A stretch of 64,000 bases of DNA from JAYWXI01 sp036016955 (GCF_036016955.1 NZ_JAYWXI010000012.1:1-64000), one strand, 5' to 3'; numbered from the stretch's first letter, positions 27,728 to 38,353 are shown. Program-made: numbers and translations. Notes: generated by a model from the sequence alone, not told the origin.

Positions 27728-27877
27728 CAATTTTTTTCGGTTTATGTTTAGAGAGGAAGCCGGAACAAACTGATTTTAATCATTTGTTTAATTTTTACGG
27801 AGCAACGAAAATGACATTCAATGCTTAGAGCTCATTTTGCAGAAAAATCTTATTTTCGCAACATCGAAATGACTTTT

Positions 27878-30800
27878 ATGAAACATTGGACTTTTAAGAC
27901 TTGGAATACGGTATTGGGATGGGTGGTTTTTGCTATTGCTTTTGCAACCTACCTCTTAACAATGGAGCGCAAGTTCAGCTTTTGGGATACGGGCGAATAC
28001 ATCTCTTCGGCCGTTAAATTGGAGGTGACTCACGCGCCGGGAGCGGCTTTTTTTCAGTTGGTTGGTGCAGTGGCGGCTTTGTTTGCTTTTGGTAATCCGG
28101 CGAATTACGCTTTGGTTATCAATGCCATGTCGGCATTGTTCAGTGCGTTTACGGTTTTGTTTTTGTTTTGGACGATCACCCATTTGGTTCGTCGGTTGCT
28201 TAATAAAGATTTTGAGGAAATTACCCGTCATCAGGAGCTCTCGATTTTGTTTTCGGGGCTGGTGGGGGCGTTAGCCTTTGCCTTTTCCGATACGTTTTGG
28301 TACTCTGCGGTGGAGGGTGAGGTTTATTCGATGGCATCGATGTTCATAGCATTGCTTGTTTGGTTGATGACCAAATGGGAAAACGAGTACCATGATTTGG
28401 GCAACGAGCGGTGGATTATCCTTATCTTTTTCGCTGTGGGGCTTTCGGTAGGGGTGCATATGATGTGTATGCTTGCGGTTCCGGCGGTGTGCCTTATTTA
28501 CTATGCCAGAAACTACCGTTTTTCGTGGAAGGGCTTTGCTTGGGCTAATCTCATCACGCTTGGGGTTTTGATTTTTGTATTCAAATTGATTTTCCCTTTT
28601 ATCATGACCTTTTTCGGTAAGCTCGAAATTTTTGCGGTCAATGGGTTGAGTTTGCCTTTCCATTCCGGAACGGTGGTGGCTTTTCTTCTTTTGGTAGTGG
28701 CCTGTTATTTTGCCATAAAATATGCTCGTAAACAGAAGAAAACGGTTTTTCAAACGGCTGTTTTGTCTGTGGTTTATATGATTATAGGGTTTTCCTGCTG
28801 GATGGTTATCCCTATCCGTGCGAATGCCAATCCACCGATGAACCTCAACAATCCCGATAATGCAATCGGCATGTTGGATTACTATAATCGCGAACAATAT
28901 GGCGACTGGCCGACGCTTTATGGTCAGAATTACACGGCGGCTCTGGACTTCAAAGGCATGGAGAAAAATGAAGACGGCAGCTATAAACAGAATAAGCGAG
29001 GAGATGTTTACGAAAAAGATGAAACCACGGGAACTTACCGCAAGGTAGGCGAGCGTTTTAATTATGTTTACAACCCGGCCCATGTTAGTCTGATGCCCAG
29101 GATGTTCAATGACGATCGGGATGTGATGGCCAATTATATTTCGATGTACGGTGCGCCGGATTTTACGTTTAACTACGGTAATCCTAATGTGGCCGATAAC
29201 CCCGAAGCACAGAAGATTTTTGATGAACTTCGGAAAAAGTTTGAAGATCAAAGTATTACGGTGGACGATTATCTTCAGGTTAAAAATTATGATTTAATCA
29301 ATGTGCAACGCCCTTCGTTCATGCAGAATTTGGATTATTTCATTACGTTTCAGAACGGGTATTACTTTTTGCGTTATTTGATGTGGAATTTCGTGGGAAG
29401 ACAGAACGATTTGGAGGGGCATATGGAGAATAACCGAGGAAATTGGATTTCGGGAATTTCCCTTATAGACGACGCACTTTGGGGAAGTCAGAAAAATATG
29501 CCGGCAAAATACAGGAACGAAAGTACGGTGGCCTTTTTCTTTCTGCCATTCCTTTTGGGAATAATCGGACTATTCTATCAGGCAGGGAAGGATTTTGGGC
29601 GGTTTTATGCCATTTTATCTCTTTTTGTTCTCACGAGTGTAGGGATTATTTTCTATACGGGGGTTAAACCTTTTGAGCCGAGGGAGCGGGATTATGCGAT
29701 GGTAGGAGCTTTTTATGCGTTTGCTATTTGGATTGGTTTGGGAGCTGCGGCATTGCTTTGGACGCTGCAAAAACGGGTGAAATCGGATGCGGTGAATTTT
29801 GTGGCGGGCTTGGTATTGTTGGGGGTGCCGATGATGATGGGCTTCCAGAATTACACGCCTCATGACCGTAGCGGGCGTTCCACGGCTTACGACTATGCTT
29901 ATTCCACCTTGAAATCGTTGCCGAAAAATAGTATTTTGTTTGTCTATGGGGATAACGACACTTACCCCAACTGGGCGATTCAGGAGACCGAGCGTTTTCG
30001 TGACGATGTGAAGGTGGTGAATTTTACGCTGCTTTCCACACCGTGGAATATCGATCAGGTAAAACGTCGGACGTATAACGCCATGCCGATTCCTTCATCC
30101 TTGAAGCATGAGGAATACCGAGACGGGGTGAATGATCAGGTGTACTTGATTTCCAGCGAGGAGTGGAAGGGAATCTTCGAATCTTTGGAAGAACGCGGGC
30201 TTTCGCCTTCGACGCTGGAAGAATTCCGTAAATACCAAACGCAGGATTCCATGACGGTGCAAGAGGCATTAAAGTTCTTAAAAGTCGAATCCGAAAGTAA
30301 GAATTTGGTTTTAAGCATGATTTTCGGGGAAAGCCGTTTCGAACGTTATAATTTCCTTCCGGTTACTAAGTTTGTTCTTCCGGTTAATAAACAAAATGCG
30401 GTGAAATCCGGCATTATCAGAGCGGAAGATGCGTCTTTGGCGGAAGATGCCATTACGATACAGTACAAGCGTCGCAGTATGTTTAAAAACAACCTGATGT
30501 TGTTGGATGTTTTAGCCAATTTCGATTGGAAACGGCCAATTAGCTTTTCTTCAGGAGGGGTGTACGATGCCGAGAATCTTTTTTATTTAGGCGATTATCT
30601 ACAATACGACGGGTTTAGTTATCGTTTGGTGCCCATTCGTACGAAGGAAGCCGAGTCGGGAGAGATGGGCCGAGTGGTTGCCGATGAACTTTATTCGACG
30701 GTTAAACAATACCGTTGGGGGAATTTTAAGGACCTTTCCGTTCATTTTGACGAGACTTGTACGCAAAACATTGTGAGCTACCGCAGTTCGGCCAGCCGTG

Positions 30801-31363
30801 CAGCAGAAGCGCTGGTTTTGAAAGGTGAAAAGCAAAAGGCATTGGAAATCATGGATTTGGCTTCAAGGGAGATTCCGGTGGAAAAATACAATGATCCGAG
30901 GTCGCTCAGTTCGATGGTTTACGGATATATCATTGCCGGACAAGAACAGAAAGGGCTGAAATTGGCGGAAGAACTGAAAAAAGGAATCTTTGCAGAGTAC
31001 GATTATTACCGGGGTCTTTCGTTGCGGGAGCAGCGTTTCGCCGGGCGTCAGATGAAAACCAAACCCATGGAGTATGCTTTGGTGGTCGGAGCCGTTGCGG
31101 ACGCTTACGAGAAACTTGGAGCGAAGTCTAAAGGGTATGCTTACGTGGTGCGTTCTTTGGAACCTTTGGACAAGCGGTATAACGATTTTATTAAAAATCT
31201 CCAGGCTATGGGTAAAGAGAAGGCGTATGGCGAGGTCGATAAAATCCAAAATATCGTGCCTTTCTACCACTATATTTTTGATGTGATGAAGCCTTACGAT
31301 TCCACTTATGGCGACGAAAAACTCAAACAGATTGAGAGCCAGTTGATGAAGGTAACACAGTAG
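27878..31363 (+). CDS. DUF2723 membrane protein, GT-C-like mannosyltransferase candidate
   Basis: 1,161 residues. The N-terminal part has about a dozen membrane helices with FWDTGEY after the first helix, an acidic motif in the first periplasmic loop as in GT-C enzymes. After about residue 650 the chain is mostly soluble, with YGDNDTYP and helical repeats near the end. DUF2723 proteins are widespread in Bacteroidota and have been connected to protein O-glycosylation by fold similarity. The gene is followed after 18 bp by another GT-C-like membrane protein. Two ATGs (27869, 27878) are possible. I use the second. Confidence 0.85.
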   Translation: MKHWTFKTWNTVLGWVVFAIAFATYLLTMERKFSFWDTGEYISSAVKLEVTHAPGAAFFQLVGAVAALFAFGNPANYALVINAMSALFSAFTVLFLFWTITHLVRRLLNKDFEEITRHQELSILFSGLVGALAFAFSDTFWYSAVEGEVYSMASMFIALLVWLMTKWENEYHDLGNERWIILIFFAVGLSVGVHMMCMLAVPAVCLIYYARNYRFSWKGFAWANLITLGVLIFVFKLIFPFIMTFFGKLEIFAVNGLSLPFHSGTVVAFLLLVVACYFAIKYARKQKKTVFQTAVLSVVYMIIGFSCWMVIPIRANANPPMNLNNPDNAIGMLDYYNREQYGDWPTLYGQNYTAALDFKGMEKNEDGSYKQNKRGDVYEKDETTGTYRKVGERFNYVYNPAHVSLMPRMFNDDRDVMANYISMYGAPDFTFNYGNPNVADNPEAQKIFDELRKKFEDQSITVDDYLQVKNYDLINVQRPSFMQNLDYFITFQNGYYFLRYLMWNFVGRQNDLEGHMENNRGNWISGISLIDDALWGSQKNMPAKYRNESTVAFFFLPFLLGIIGLFYQAGKDFGRFYAILSLFVLTSVGIIFYTGVKPFEPRERDYAMVGAFYAFAIWIGLGAAALLWTLQKRVKSDAVNFVAGLVLLGVPMMMGFQNYTPHDRSGRSTAYDYAYSTLKSLPKNSILFVYGDNDTYPNWAIQETERFRDDVKVVNFTLLSTPWNIDQVKRRTYNAMPIPSSLKHEEYRDGVNDQVYLISSEEWKGIFESLEERGLSPSTLEEFRKYQTQDSMTVQEALKFLKVESESKNLVLSMIFGESRFERYNFLPVTKFVLPVNKQNAVKSGIIRAEDASLAEDAITIQYKRRSMFKNNLMLLDVLANFDWKRPISFSSGGVYDAENLFYLGDYLQYDGFSYRLVPIRTKEAESGEMGRVVADELYSTVKQYRWGNFKDLSVHFDETCTQNIVSYRSSASRAAEALVLKGEKQKALEIMDLASREIPVEKYNDPRSLSSMVYGYIIAGQEQKGLKLAEELKKGIFAEYDYYRGLSLREQRFAGRQMKTKPMEYALVVGAVADAYEKLGAKSKGYAYVVRSLEPLDKRYNDFIKNLQAMGKEKAYGEVDKIQNIVPFYHYIFDVMKPYDSTYGDEKLKQIESQLMKVTQ

Positions 31364-31381
31364 AATTAGCGCATTAGAAGC

Positions 31382-32743
31382 ATGAAGATAGATTGGATAA
31401 GGCGTTTGGGCGATCGGACTGTTTTCCCTTTGGGGACGATGATTTGGGCCGTAGTGGTTTGGGTGGCTTTGGCGGCTTTGGTGTATTGGATTAATACTTT
31501 TGTGGCTTTTACGGGAAATAATATTTTGTTTCCTTTTTCGGTCATCTACCCTTCTGCATTTCTTTGGTCGGGGCCGTTGTTTGGGGTTGCTTTTCTTGCT
31601 TTAGGGCTTTGGGCTTTCAAATGGTATGGGCGTTGGAACTTCTATGTTTTGTTCGCAGTCGCTTTGTTGTTGGTGTTTTTAGGCAATATGGGGCAGGGCA
31701 ATATAGACGAAGCTTTGCTGAAGCCGTTTTATTACAAAGGACGTCAGTATTATGCAGATGCGGTGCAAATTACGGATTGGCGGCTTTGGCTGAAGGAATT
31801 TAACGGGCGTTTGGACGAATTTCAGCTTCATACCCGGACGCATCCGCCCTATATTACGCTTTTGCATTATTTTTTTCTTTGGGTGTTCGATGGTAGCATT
31901 TTGGGGTTGGGGTTGACTTTTTTGGCGTTGTCGGCGTTCAGTTTTCCTTTGGTTAATGGCGTGATGAAGAACTTCTCGATTCCGACGGAGAGGCGAAAGC
32001 TTCTTCTTCTTTTGTTTGCTGTAATTCCTTCGGTAAACATTTATCTTATGGTGTCGATAGACGCTTTGGTGCTTACCTCCTCTCTGTTGGTTTTTTATGG
32101 GGTTTCAAGAGTCAGTGCGGCGCGCAGGATGGACTGGGTTTCGTTATCGTGTATGGTTTCGGGGCTTTTGTTGACGAATTTAATGACGTTTTCGGGACTG
32201 TTTTTATTTGCTTTTTTAGGGTTGTTTTCTTTGGTTCAGTGTTGGTATCGGCGCTACGAAGTGCTCTGGGCTTCCGTGATTTCGGGAGTGGGGTGTCTTT
32301 TGGGATTGGTTTTAGTCTCTTACGGGACGGGAAGCAATTGGCTTACGACTTTTTTTGAGGCCAGTCATTCGGAGAATCCTAACGGGTTTATGCTTTTCTA
32401 TTCTCCGCGGATTTATTTTTTCACGCGACTAGAAGATATTTGTGAGATTTTATTTTTTCTTTCGTTTCCTTTTGTGTCTTATTTGTTTAGCCCGGTGCGT
32501 TACGGGCGGCTGTATTCGGACAGTGCGGTTAACGGGTTTTCATTTTCGGCCTTTGCGGTGCTTTTGCTGATGTTTCTTACGGGGGCTTACGGCACGGGGG
32601 AGACGGCACGGGCATGTTTGTATATTGTTCCTTTTTTTCTTTTGTTCTTGAAGCAACTAAAGCAGAGTAGCCTTGAGGTCTTGTTTGGATGGTGTTTGTT
32701 GCAGACTTTTGCGATGCAGTTGATAGGCAACTATTATTGGTGA
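31382..32743 (+). CDS. Polytopic membrane protein, GT-C-like
   Basis: 453 residues with about 10-11 membrane helices. A periplasmic loop holds LDEFQLHTRTHPPYITLLHY, where the THPP element is common in GT39/83-type lipid-linked sugar transferases. No closer family is recognised. It forms an operon with the DUF2723 gene (18-bp gap) and is followed by kdsA with its own promoter. A role in surface glycan assembly is inferred. Confidence 0.65.
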   Translation: MKIDWIRRLGDRTVFPLGTMIWAVVVWVALAALVYWINTFVAFTGNNILFPFSVIYPSAFLWSGPLFGVAFLALGLWAFKWYGRWNFYVLFAVALLLVFLGNMGQGNIDEALLKPFYYKGRQYYADAVQITDWRLWLKEFNGRLDEFQLHTRTHPPYITLLHYFFLWVFDGSILGLGLTFLALSAFSFPLVNGVMKNFSIPTERRKLLLLLFAVIPSVNIYLMVSIDALVLTSSLLVFYGVSRVSAARRMDWVSLSCMVSGLLLTNLMTFSGLFLFAFLGLFSLVQCWYRRYEVLWASVISGVGCLLGLVLVSYGTGSNWLTTFFEASHSENPNGFMLFYSPRIYFFTRLEDICEILFFLSFPFVSYLFSPVRYGRLYSDSAVNGFSFSAFAVLLLMFLTGAYGTGETARACLYIVPFFLLFLKQLKQSSLEVLFGWCLLQTFAMQLIGNYYW

Positions 32744-32778
32744 AGCAGAACGTAGGGGTAAAATCGTAAAATTAACCT

Positions 32779-32786
32779 TATCTTTG
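32779..32786 (+). promoter_or_regulatory. -7 box (TATCTTTG) of kdsA
   Basis: TAnnTTTG match 20 bp upstream of the kdsA ATG. Confidence 0.5.
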
Positions 32787-32805
32787 AGGGGTTAATTTTT
32801 ACATT

Positions 32806-33615
32806 ATGATACAGACTTTAGAAAACATTCGTCATAAAGCGTCTAAAAACTTTTTTCTTATTGCCGGTCCTTGTGCTATTGAAGGGGAAGGGATGGCCTT
32901 TGACATTGCGGGACAAATTGTCGAACTGGCCGATCGGTATCAGATTCCTTATATTTTCAAGGGGAGTTTTAAGAAAGCCAACCGTTCTAGGATTGATTCG
33001 TTTACGGGAATCGGAGACGAAAATGCATTGGAAATTCTTCAAAAAGTGGGGCGTCATTTTGATATTCCCACAACCACGGATATTCATGAAAATGCTCATG
33101 CGGCTTTAGCGGCGCAGTATGTGGATGTTTTGCAGATTCCTGCTTTTTTGGTTCGGCAGACGGATTTGCTGGTGGCGGCGGCAGAAACGGGAAAAGCTGT
33201 AACGCTTAAGAAGGGGCAGTTTTTGTCTCCGGAATCGATGAAGTTTGCGGTGGATAAGGTGAAGGATTCGGGGAATGATCGGGTGGCGATTATTGAGCGT
33301 GGCAATTCGTTTGGCTATACGGATTTGGTGGTGGATTTCAGGGGAATACCTACGATGCGGGCTTATGCTCCTGTGATACTGGATGTTACGCACTCTTTGC
33401 AGCAGCCTAACCAAAGCAGCGGGGTTACGGGAGGCCGTCCCGAACTGATTGAGACCATTGCGAAGGCCGGGATTGCTGTGGGGGCGGATGGTATTTTTAT
33501 TGAGACGCATCCGGAGCCTTCGGTGGCGAAATCCGATGGCGCCAATATGCTGAAATTGGATCGTTTGGAGCCGCTTTTGGAGAAGCTTACAAGGCTAAGA
33601 GAGGCGATTCTGTAA
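32806..33615 (+). CDS. kdsA: 3-deoxy-8-phosphooctulonate synthase (KDO-8-P synthase)
   Basis: 269 residues with IAGPCAIEG, KGSFKKANRSR, QIPAFLVRQTDLL, DVTHSLQQPN and ETHPEPSVAKSDG, all hallmarks of KDO-8-P synthase. It joins arabinose-5-phosphate and PEP in the cytosol for the LPS inner core, so the cell makes KDO-containing LPS. Full family length. Confidence 0.95.
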   Translation: MIQTLENIRHKASKNFFLIAGPCAIEGEGMAFDIAGQIVELADRYQIPYIFKGSFKKANRSRIDSFTGIGDENALEILQKVGRHFDIPTTTDIHENAHAALAAQYVDVLQIPAFLVRQTDLLVAAAETGKAVTLKKGQFLSPESMKFAVDKVKDSGNDRVAIIERGNSFGYTDLVVDFRGIPTMRAYAPVILDVTHSLQQPNQSSGVTGGRPELIETIAKAGIAVGADGIFIETHPEPSVAKSDGANMLKLDRLEPLLEKLTRLREAIL

Positions 33616-33699
33616 AGCATTGAGCGGTCATTCGTTTGGTTTAGGCGGTGGAGATTGGTGATTTTATGTAGGCCTTAACGTTCAAAAAAACTTTTAACA

Positions 33700-36141
33700 A
33701 TGAAATTTAATCGGCTATTAATTTCTTTTTTTCTTTTTTTTTCGGCTTGGGTTTCGGCGCAGTTGGAGGTTCAGGTTTTGGATGAAAAGGGGCGCGGGAT
33801 GGCTCGGGCGGAGGTTCGTTACGACGAGAAGGTTTACCTTACGGACGATCGTGGCCGGGTGAAAATCACCTTGTTGGAGACGGAGGCTCCGTTGAAAATC
33901 GAACGACCGGGATTTAAGCCTTTTCAAAAGAGGATAGCGGCATTGCCGAAGGTTCAGCAACTTAATGTTCTTATGGTTCGCAGCGAGCGAGAGGCGGAAA
34001 TCGAAGCCGTGGTTTTTCGCAAAAAAGCACGCCCAGTGGTGACGGATATAACGTCGGTGGAGCTGTCGGCGCGCCAGGCTCGGGAGATGGCTTCGCTTTC
34101 CGGGGGGATTGAAGGGCTTTTGAAGACGCTTCCTTCCGTCAATAGCAATACGGAACTTTCTTCCCAATACATGGTGAGAGGTGGGAGTTACGATGAAAAT
34201 CTGATTTACATCAATGATGTGGAAATTTACCGTCCTTTTCTTATCCGAAACTCCCAGCAGGAGGGCTTGAGTGTGATTAATCCGGATATGGTTTCGGTGG
34301 TGAGTTTTTCGCCCGGAGGATTTGAAGCCCGTTATGGGGATAAGATGTCATCGGCTTTAAATCTGTATTACCGCCAGCCCGAACGGTTTGAGCTTTCGGG
34401 GGAGGCGAGTCTTATCGGAGGTCGTCTTTCGACGGGATTGGTGAGCAAGAATAAAAAGATGACGGCATTGGTTTCTGGGCGTTATCGAAACACCAATTTG
34501 GTGCTCAATACCCTTAATGAGGACACGGATTTTAATCCCCGATTTATGGATGTTCAGTCGTACCTTACCTATACGCTGAATGAGCGTTGGAAATTTTCTT
34601 TCCTCGGCTTTTATTCCAAAAACGATTACGAAATGGTGCCTCGGCGCAAAGAGGTGGACTTTGGTTCGCTTCAGCAGCCCATTCGTCTTTCGATAGGGTA
34701 TGCGGGGCGGGAAGAGGACCGTTATCGTAATGCCATGGGAACGGTTTCGGTTCAGTATAAACCGAATAAGCAGTGGCAATTTACGTTGGATAATTTTGCG
34801 TATCAAAATCGGGAGCGGGAGTATTATACGATTTTGTCGGGGTATCGTCTTCAGACGTTTGACCCCATGACGGGGGATCCGGTGCCCTCATACGATGTGG
34901 GCGGACAGATTGATCATGCCCGTAACGACTTGTTGGTGCGGACTTATGGCAGTCAGCTTAGGGTGCGGTATGCTTCGGACGCCAATACCGATTACGAAAT
35001 TGGGGTGAAGTATGAAAGGGAGCTTCTTCGGGATTTGACCAACGAATGGCAATTGGTGGATTCTTTGGGGTATGCAACGCCAAGGCATTGGGTAGAGCCG
35101 GGCGTTTTGGATGCGGGAGACTTGAGGATGCGTTATCATATTTACGGCGATAACCGAATTTCACCGACCCGATGGTCGACTTATGGGCAATATGCTAAGA
35201 AGTTTTATTGGGGGGCTCATCGGATGTTTTTCAATGCGGGGGTTCGCGGGCAGCATTGGTCTTATAATGGGGAGTGGTTGTTTAGCCCTCGGATGCAGGT
35301 GGCGTTGAAGCCCGACTGGAGGACCGATATGCTTTTTAAGTTATCGGGAGGGGTTTATTATCAGGCGCCTTTCTACAAAGAGATTAAGGATTTGTCGGGA
35401 AGTTTTAATCCTCTGATTTTGGCGCAGCGTTCTTATCAGGTTATTTTAGGCGGCGATTACGAGTTTGAGATGGCGCAGAGGCCTTTCAAATTGTCAACGG
35501 AATTGTACTATAAAAAAATGGAACGTTTGATTCCTTATTTTATAGATAATGTTCGGACGAGGTATTCGGGGAAGAATAATGCCCAAGGGTATGCTTATGG
35601 GGTGGATGCGCGATTGTTCGGGGAGTTTGTTCCGGGAGTGGATTCTTGGATTTCGGCCAGTTATGCAAGGGTTTATGAATCCGTTGAAGGGCGAGGGTTT
35701 ATTCCGCGTCCTAGCGATCAGCGTTTTCGTTTTTCGATGTTTTATCAGGATTATATGCCGAAATTTCCGAGCATGAGGGTCAATCTCACGGCGGTGTATG
35801 CGCAGGGGCTGCCTACGGGGGCGCCGATTCGTATTGATGCGCAGACTCGGCTTCCGGATTTTGGGGCGGCGTATTCTTTTCAGCGAAACCTGCCTTCGTA
35901 CAAACGGGTGGATATTGGTTTGACCAAATTGTTCATCGATCCGAAAAACCCTCGCACGGAGCGTTTGTTTTGGCGCAATTTCAGGGAGTTGGCGTTGGGG
36001 GTTCAGATTTTTAATGCGTTTAATATTCGCAATACGGTGGCCAATCAGTGGATTACGGATGTGAACACGCAATACATTTATCCGGTGCCGGTAAGGCTGA
36101 CGGGACGGTTTTTTAATGTGAAGTTGGAATTTAAGTTTTAG
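33700..36141 (+). CDS. TonB-dependent outer-membrane receptor
   Basis: 813 residues: signal peptide (MKFNRLLISFFLFFSAWVSAQ), a carboxypeptidase-regulatory-like beta domain (about 22-95), a plug domain with LKTLPSVNSNTELSSQYMVR and GGFEARYGDKMSSALNLYY, then a 22-strand-type barrel with alternating aromatic residues ending in FFNVKLEFKF (terminal Phe). It imports a ligand across the outer membrane with TonB energy. No SusD partner is adjacent, so it is not a classic glycan utilisation locus. Ligand unknown. A terminator follows. Confidence 0.9.
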   Translation: MKFNRLLISFFLFFSAWVSAQLEVQVLDEKGRGMARAEVRYDEKVYLTDDRGRVKITLLETEAPLKIERPGFKPFQKRIAALPKVQQLNVLMVRSEREAEIEAVVFRKKARPVVTDITSVELSARQAREMASLSGGIEGLLKTLPSVNSNTELSSQYMVRGGSYDENLIYINDVEIYRPFLIRNSQQEGLSVINPDMVSVVSFSPGGFEARYGDKMSSALNLYYRQPERFELSGEASLIGGRLSTGLVSKNKKMTALVSGRYRNTNLVLNTLNEDTDFNPRFMDVQSYLTYTLNERWKFSFLGFYSKNDYEMVPRRKEVDFGSLQQPIRLSIGYAGREEDRYRNAMGTVSVQYKPNKQWQFTLDNFAYQNREREYYTILSGYRLQTFDPMTGDPVPSYDVGGQIDHARNDLLVRTYGSQLRVRYASDANTDYEIGVKYERELLRDLTNEWQLVDSLGYATPRHWVEPGVLDAGDLRMRYHIYGDNRISPTRWSTYGQYAKKFYWGAHRMFFNAGVRGQHWSYNGEWLFSPRMQVALKPDWRTDMLFKLSGGVYYQAPFYKEIKDLSGSFNPLILAQRSYQVILGGDYEFEMAQRPFKLSTELYYKKMERLIPYFIDNVRTRYSGKNNAQGYAYGVDARLFGEFVPGVDSWISASYARVYESVEGRGFIPRPSDQRFRFSMFYQDYMPKFPSMRVNLTAVYAQGLPTGAPIRIDAQTRLPDFGAAYSFQRNLPSYKRVDIGLTKLFIDPKNPRTERLFWRNFRELALGVQIFNAFNIRNTVANQWITDVNTQYIYPVPVRLTGRFFNVKLEFKF

Positions 36142-36155
36142 ACGCGATACCATTG

Positions 36156-36181
36156 AACCCTTGGTTGAAAAACCGAGGGTT
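36156..36181 (+). terminator. Terminator of the TonB receptor gene
   Basis: Stem of 5 plus 4 bp around a 2x2 mismatch, GAAA loop, then a long T-run. Confidence 0.75.
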
Positions 36182-36295
36182 TTGTTTTTTTTGATTCATG
36201 GTGAAGGTTTTATTTTGAATGGGTGGAAATTTGGCTTGAAAATGAAAGCGGAAAAGATGAAATTTACAACGTATTAATTTTTTTTTGAATAGATA

Positions 36296-36853
36296 ATGAA
36301 TGATTTTAACGTGCGATTTCGTTCTGCGGAGGAGAGGGATCTGCCGGAAATAGGGACTATTATAAAGCGGGCCATCCACCGACGGAAGCAGGACGGCAGT
36401 ACGCAGTGGCAGGACGGCTATCCTAATGAGGAAACGCTGAGAGAGGATATTGCTAAAGGGTACGGGCATGTGCTAACCCTTAACGGGGACATAGTGGTTT
36501 ATTGTGCTTTGATTAAAAATAACGAGCCGGCTTACGAAGCGATTGAGGGGCGTTGGTTGAGTGAGGGGGATTTTTACGTTGTGCACCGTGTGGCGGTGGC
36601 GGAGGCTTTTTTGGGTCAGGGGTATGTTTTGGCGTTGTTTGGAAGGCTTGAATCTTGGGTGGGCCGCCAAGGGGTTTCGAGTATTCGGGTGGATACCAAT
36701 TACGACAATGGGGCGATGCTTCATATTTTAAGGCGTTTGGGGTATCGGTATTGCGGTGAGGTTTATTTTCGGGGTTCGGCGCGAAAAGCATTCGAGAAAG
36801 TTTTGGATTCAAGTGCTGAAAATGGCGAGGGAGAATTTGGGGAGTTAACATAA
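36296..36853 (+). CDS. GNAT-family N-acetyltransferase
   Basis: 185 residues. The GNAT order is visible: FRSAEERDLPEIGTIIKRA (beta1-alpha1), VVYCALIKN, then VHRVAVAEAFLGQGYVLALF (motif A, acetyl-CoA site; the usual R/Q-x-x-G-x-G/A is LGQGY) and RVDTNYDNGAMLHILRRLGY. Substrate unknown. It stands alone between the TonB receptor and a carrier gene. Confidence 0.85.
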   Translation: MNDFNVRFRSAEERDLPEIGTIIKRAIHRRKQDGSTQWQDGYPNEETLREDIAKGYGHVLTLNGDIVVYCALIKNNEPAYEAIEGRWLSEGDFYVVHRVAVAEAFLGQGYVLALFGRLESWVGRQGVSSIRVDTNYDNGAMLHILRRLGYRYCGEVYFRGSARKAFEKVLDSSAENGEGEFGELT

Positions 36854-36869
36854 TTTTAACGAAAAAGGT

Positions 36870-36877
36870 TATATTTG
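36870..36877 (+). promoter_or_regulatory. -7 box (TATATTTG) of the dicarboxylate symporter gene
   Basis: TAnnTTTG match 23 bp upstream of the ATG at 36900. Confidence 0.5.
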
Positions 36878-36899
36878 TGGTTTATACCGAAGAAATAAG

Positions 36900-38327
36900 A
36901 TGAAATCGAAATTATTTAAGTTTTTTCCTTTAGTGGCTTTGACCGTGGCGGTGTTGCTTCACGGGGTTAATTTGCTTAGTCCGCTTCCACCGGAGTATTT
37001 GGTTTATGGGCATTTGGTATTGATGGCGGGCTTGGTGGTTTATGCCTTGCGTCGGAAGAACCTCACCACTTGGATTTTGATCAGTATTGTTTTAGGGATT
37101 ATTATCGGGCGCGATTATCCCGGAGTGGCGCTTTCGCTTCAGCCTCTCAGTCAGGGGTTTATTCGTTTGGTGAAGACCATTGTGGGGCCTATTCTTTTTG
37201 CGACGTTGGTTTACGGTATTGCGGGGCATTCGGATCTGAAACAGGTTGGACGTATGGCTTGGAAGTCGCTATTGTATTTTTATACGGCGACTACGCTGGC
37301 TTTGTTTATTGGTTTGGCGGCGATTAATATATCGCAGGCGGGAGTTGGAGTGGATGCTTCGAAAATTCCTCATCATGAATTGCCTAAGGCTTCGACGGTG
37401 AAAGAGGCGGATGTGAAGGCGTTGGAGCAGATTCCGGAACATAACCAGTGGATTTTTAAGACCACGGCATTTTTCAGGGATGTTTTTCCGGAGAATATTA
37501 TTAAATCCATTTATGAAAACCAAGTGCTTCAGATTGTGGTTTTTGCTGTTGTTTTTGGGATAGGGCTTGCTCAGCTTCCCGAGAAAAAGAAGAAACCGTT
37601 GGTTGATTTTATGGATAGCTTGGCCGAAACCATGTTCAAATACACGCATATTATCATGTATTTTGCTCCGATTGGGGTTGGGGCGGCTATGGCGTACACG
37701 GTGGGGCATATGGGGATTGATATTTTGAAGTATTTGTTTAAGCTTCTTCTTACGCTTTATTGCGCTTTGATTGCTTTTGTGTTGTTGGTGCTTCTTCCGG
37801 TGGCATTGTATTTAAAAATTCCGATTAGGAAGTTTATTGAAGCGGTGAAAGAACCGGTTTCCATTGCTTTTGCTACGACGAGTTCCGATGCGGCGTTGCC
37901 GGTGGTGATGCAGAATATGGAGCGTTTCGGGGTTCCTCGTAAGATTGTGTCTTTTGTGGTTCCTACGGGCTATTCGTTTAACTTGGATGGGACGACGCTT
38001 TATTTGTCTTTGGCTTCTATTTTTGTGGCTCAGGCGGCGGGGATGAACCTTTCTTTTGGGCAGCAGCTTTTAATTTGTCTTACGCTAATGATTACCAGTA
38101 AGGGGGTGGCGGCGATTCCTCGGGCTTCGTTGATTATTTTGATTGCCACGGCGGATCAGTTTGGGTTGCCTACGTTTATTATTGCGGCCATTTTGGGGAT
38201 TGACGAGCTGATGGATATGGGGCGTACTTCGGTTAATGTTATCGGGAATTGTTTGGCGTCGGTGGTGATTGCCAAATGGGAAGGCGAGTTTGACGAGGCA
38301 AAAGCGGCTAACTTCGTGGAAGAATAA
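36900..38327 (+). CDS. Dicarboxylate/amino acid:cation symporter (DAACS family)
   Basis: 475 residues with about eight helices plus re-entrant hairpins. Hallmarks are ATTSSDAALPVVMQN (hairpin 1), SFNLDGTTLYLSL (helix 7, NMDGT-type) and the C-terminal GIDELMDMGRTSVNVIGN, which binds the substrate carboxylate. Transports glutamate, aspartate or C4-dicarboxylates with Na+ or H+. It is separated by only 26 bp from brnQ, so the two are probably co-transcribed. Confidence 0.9.
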   Translation: MKSKLFKFFPLVALTVAVLLHGVNLLSPLPPEYLVYGHLVLMAGLVVYALRRKNLTTWILISIVLGIIIGRDYPGVALSLQPLSQGFIRLVKTIVGPILFATLVYGIAGHSDLKQVGRMAWKSLLYFYTATTLALFIGLAAINISQAGVGVDASKIPHHELPKASTVKEADVKALEQIPEHNQWIFKTTAFFRDVFPENIIKSIYENQVLQIVVFAVVFGIGLAQLPEKKKKPLVDFMDSLAETMFKYTHIIMYFAPIGVGAAMAYTVGHMGIDILKYLFKLLLTLYCALIAFVLLVLLPVALYLKIPIRKFIEAVKEPVSIAFATTSSDAALPVVMQNMERFGVPRKIVSFVVPTGYSFNLDGTTLYLSLASIFVAQAAGMNLSFGQQLLICLTLMITSKGVAAIPRASLIILIATADQFGLPTFIIAAILGIDELMDMGRTSVNVIGNCLASVVIAKWEGEFDEAKAANFVEE

Positions 38328-38353
38328 AAAAAACTAAACCTAAATCTAAAATA

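Noticed and set aside
28271..29251. 326-codon antisense frame
   Set aside because: Shadow of the DUF2723 gene, no start context or domain.
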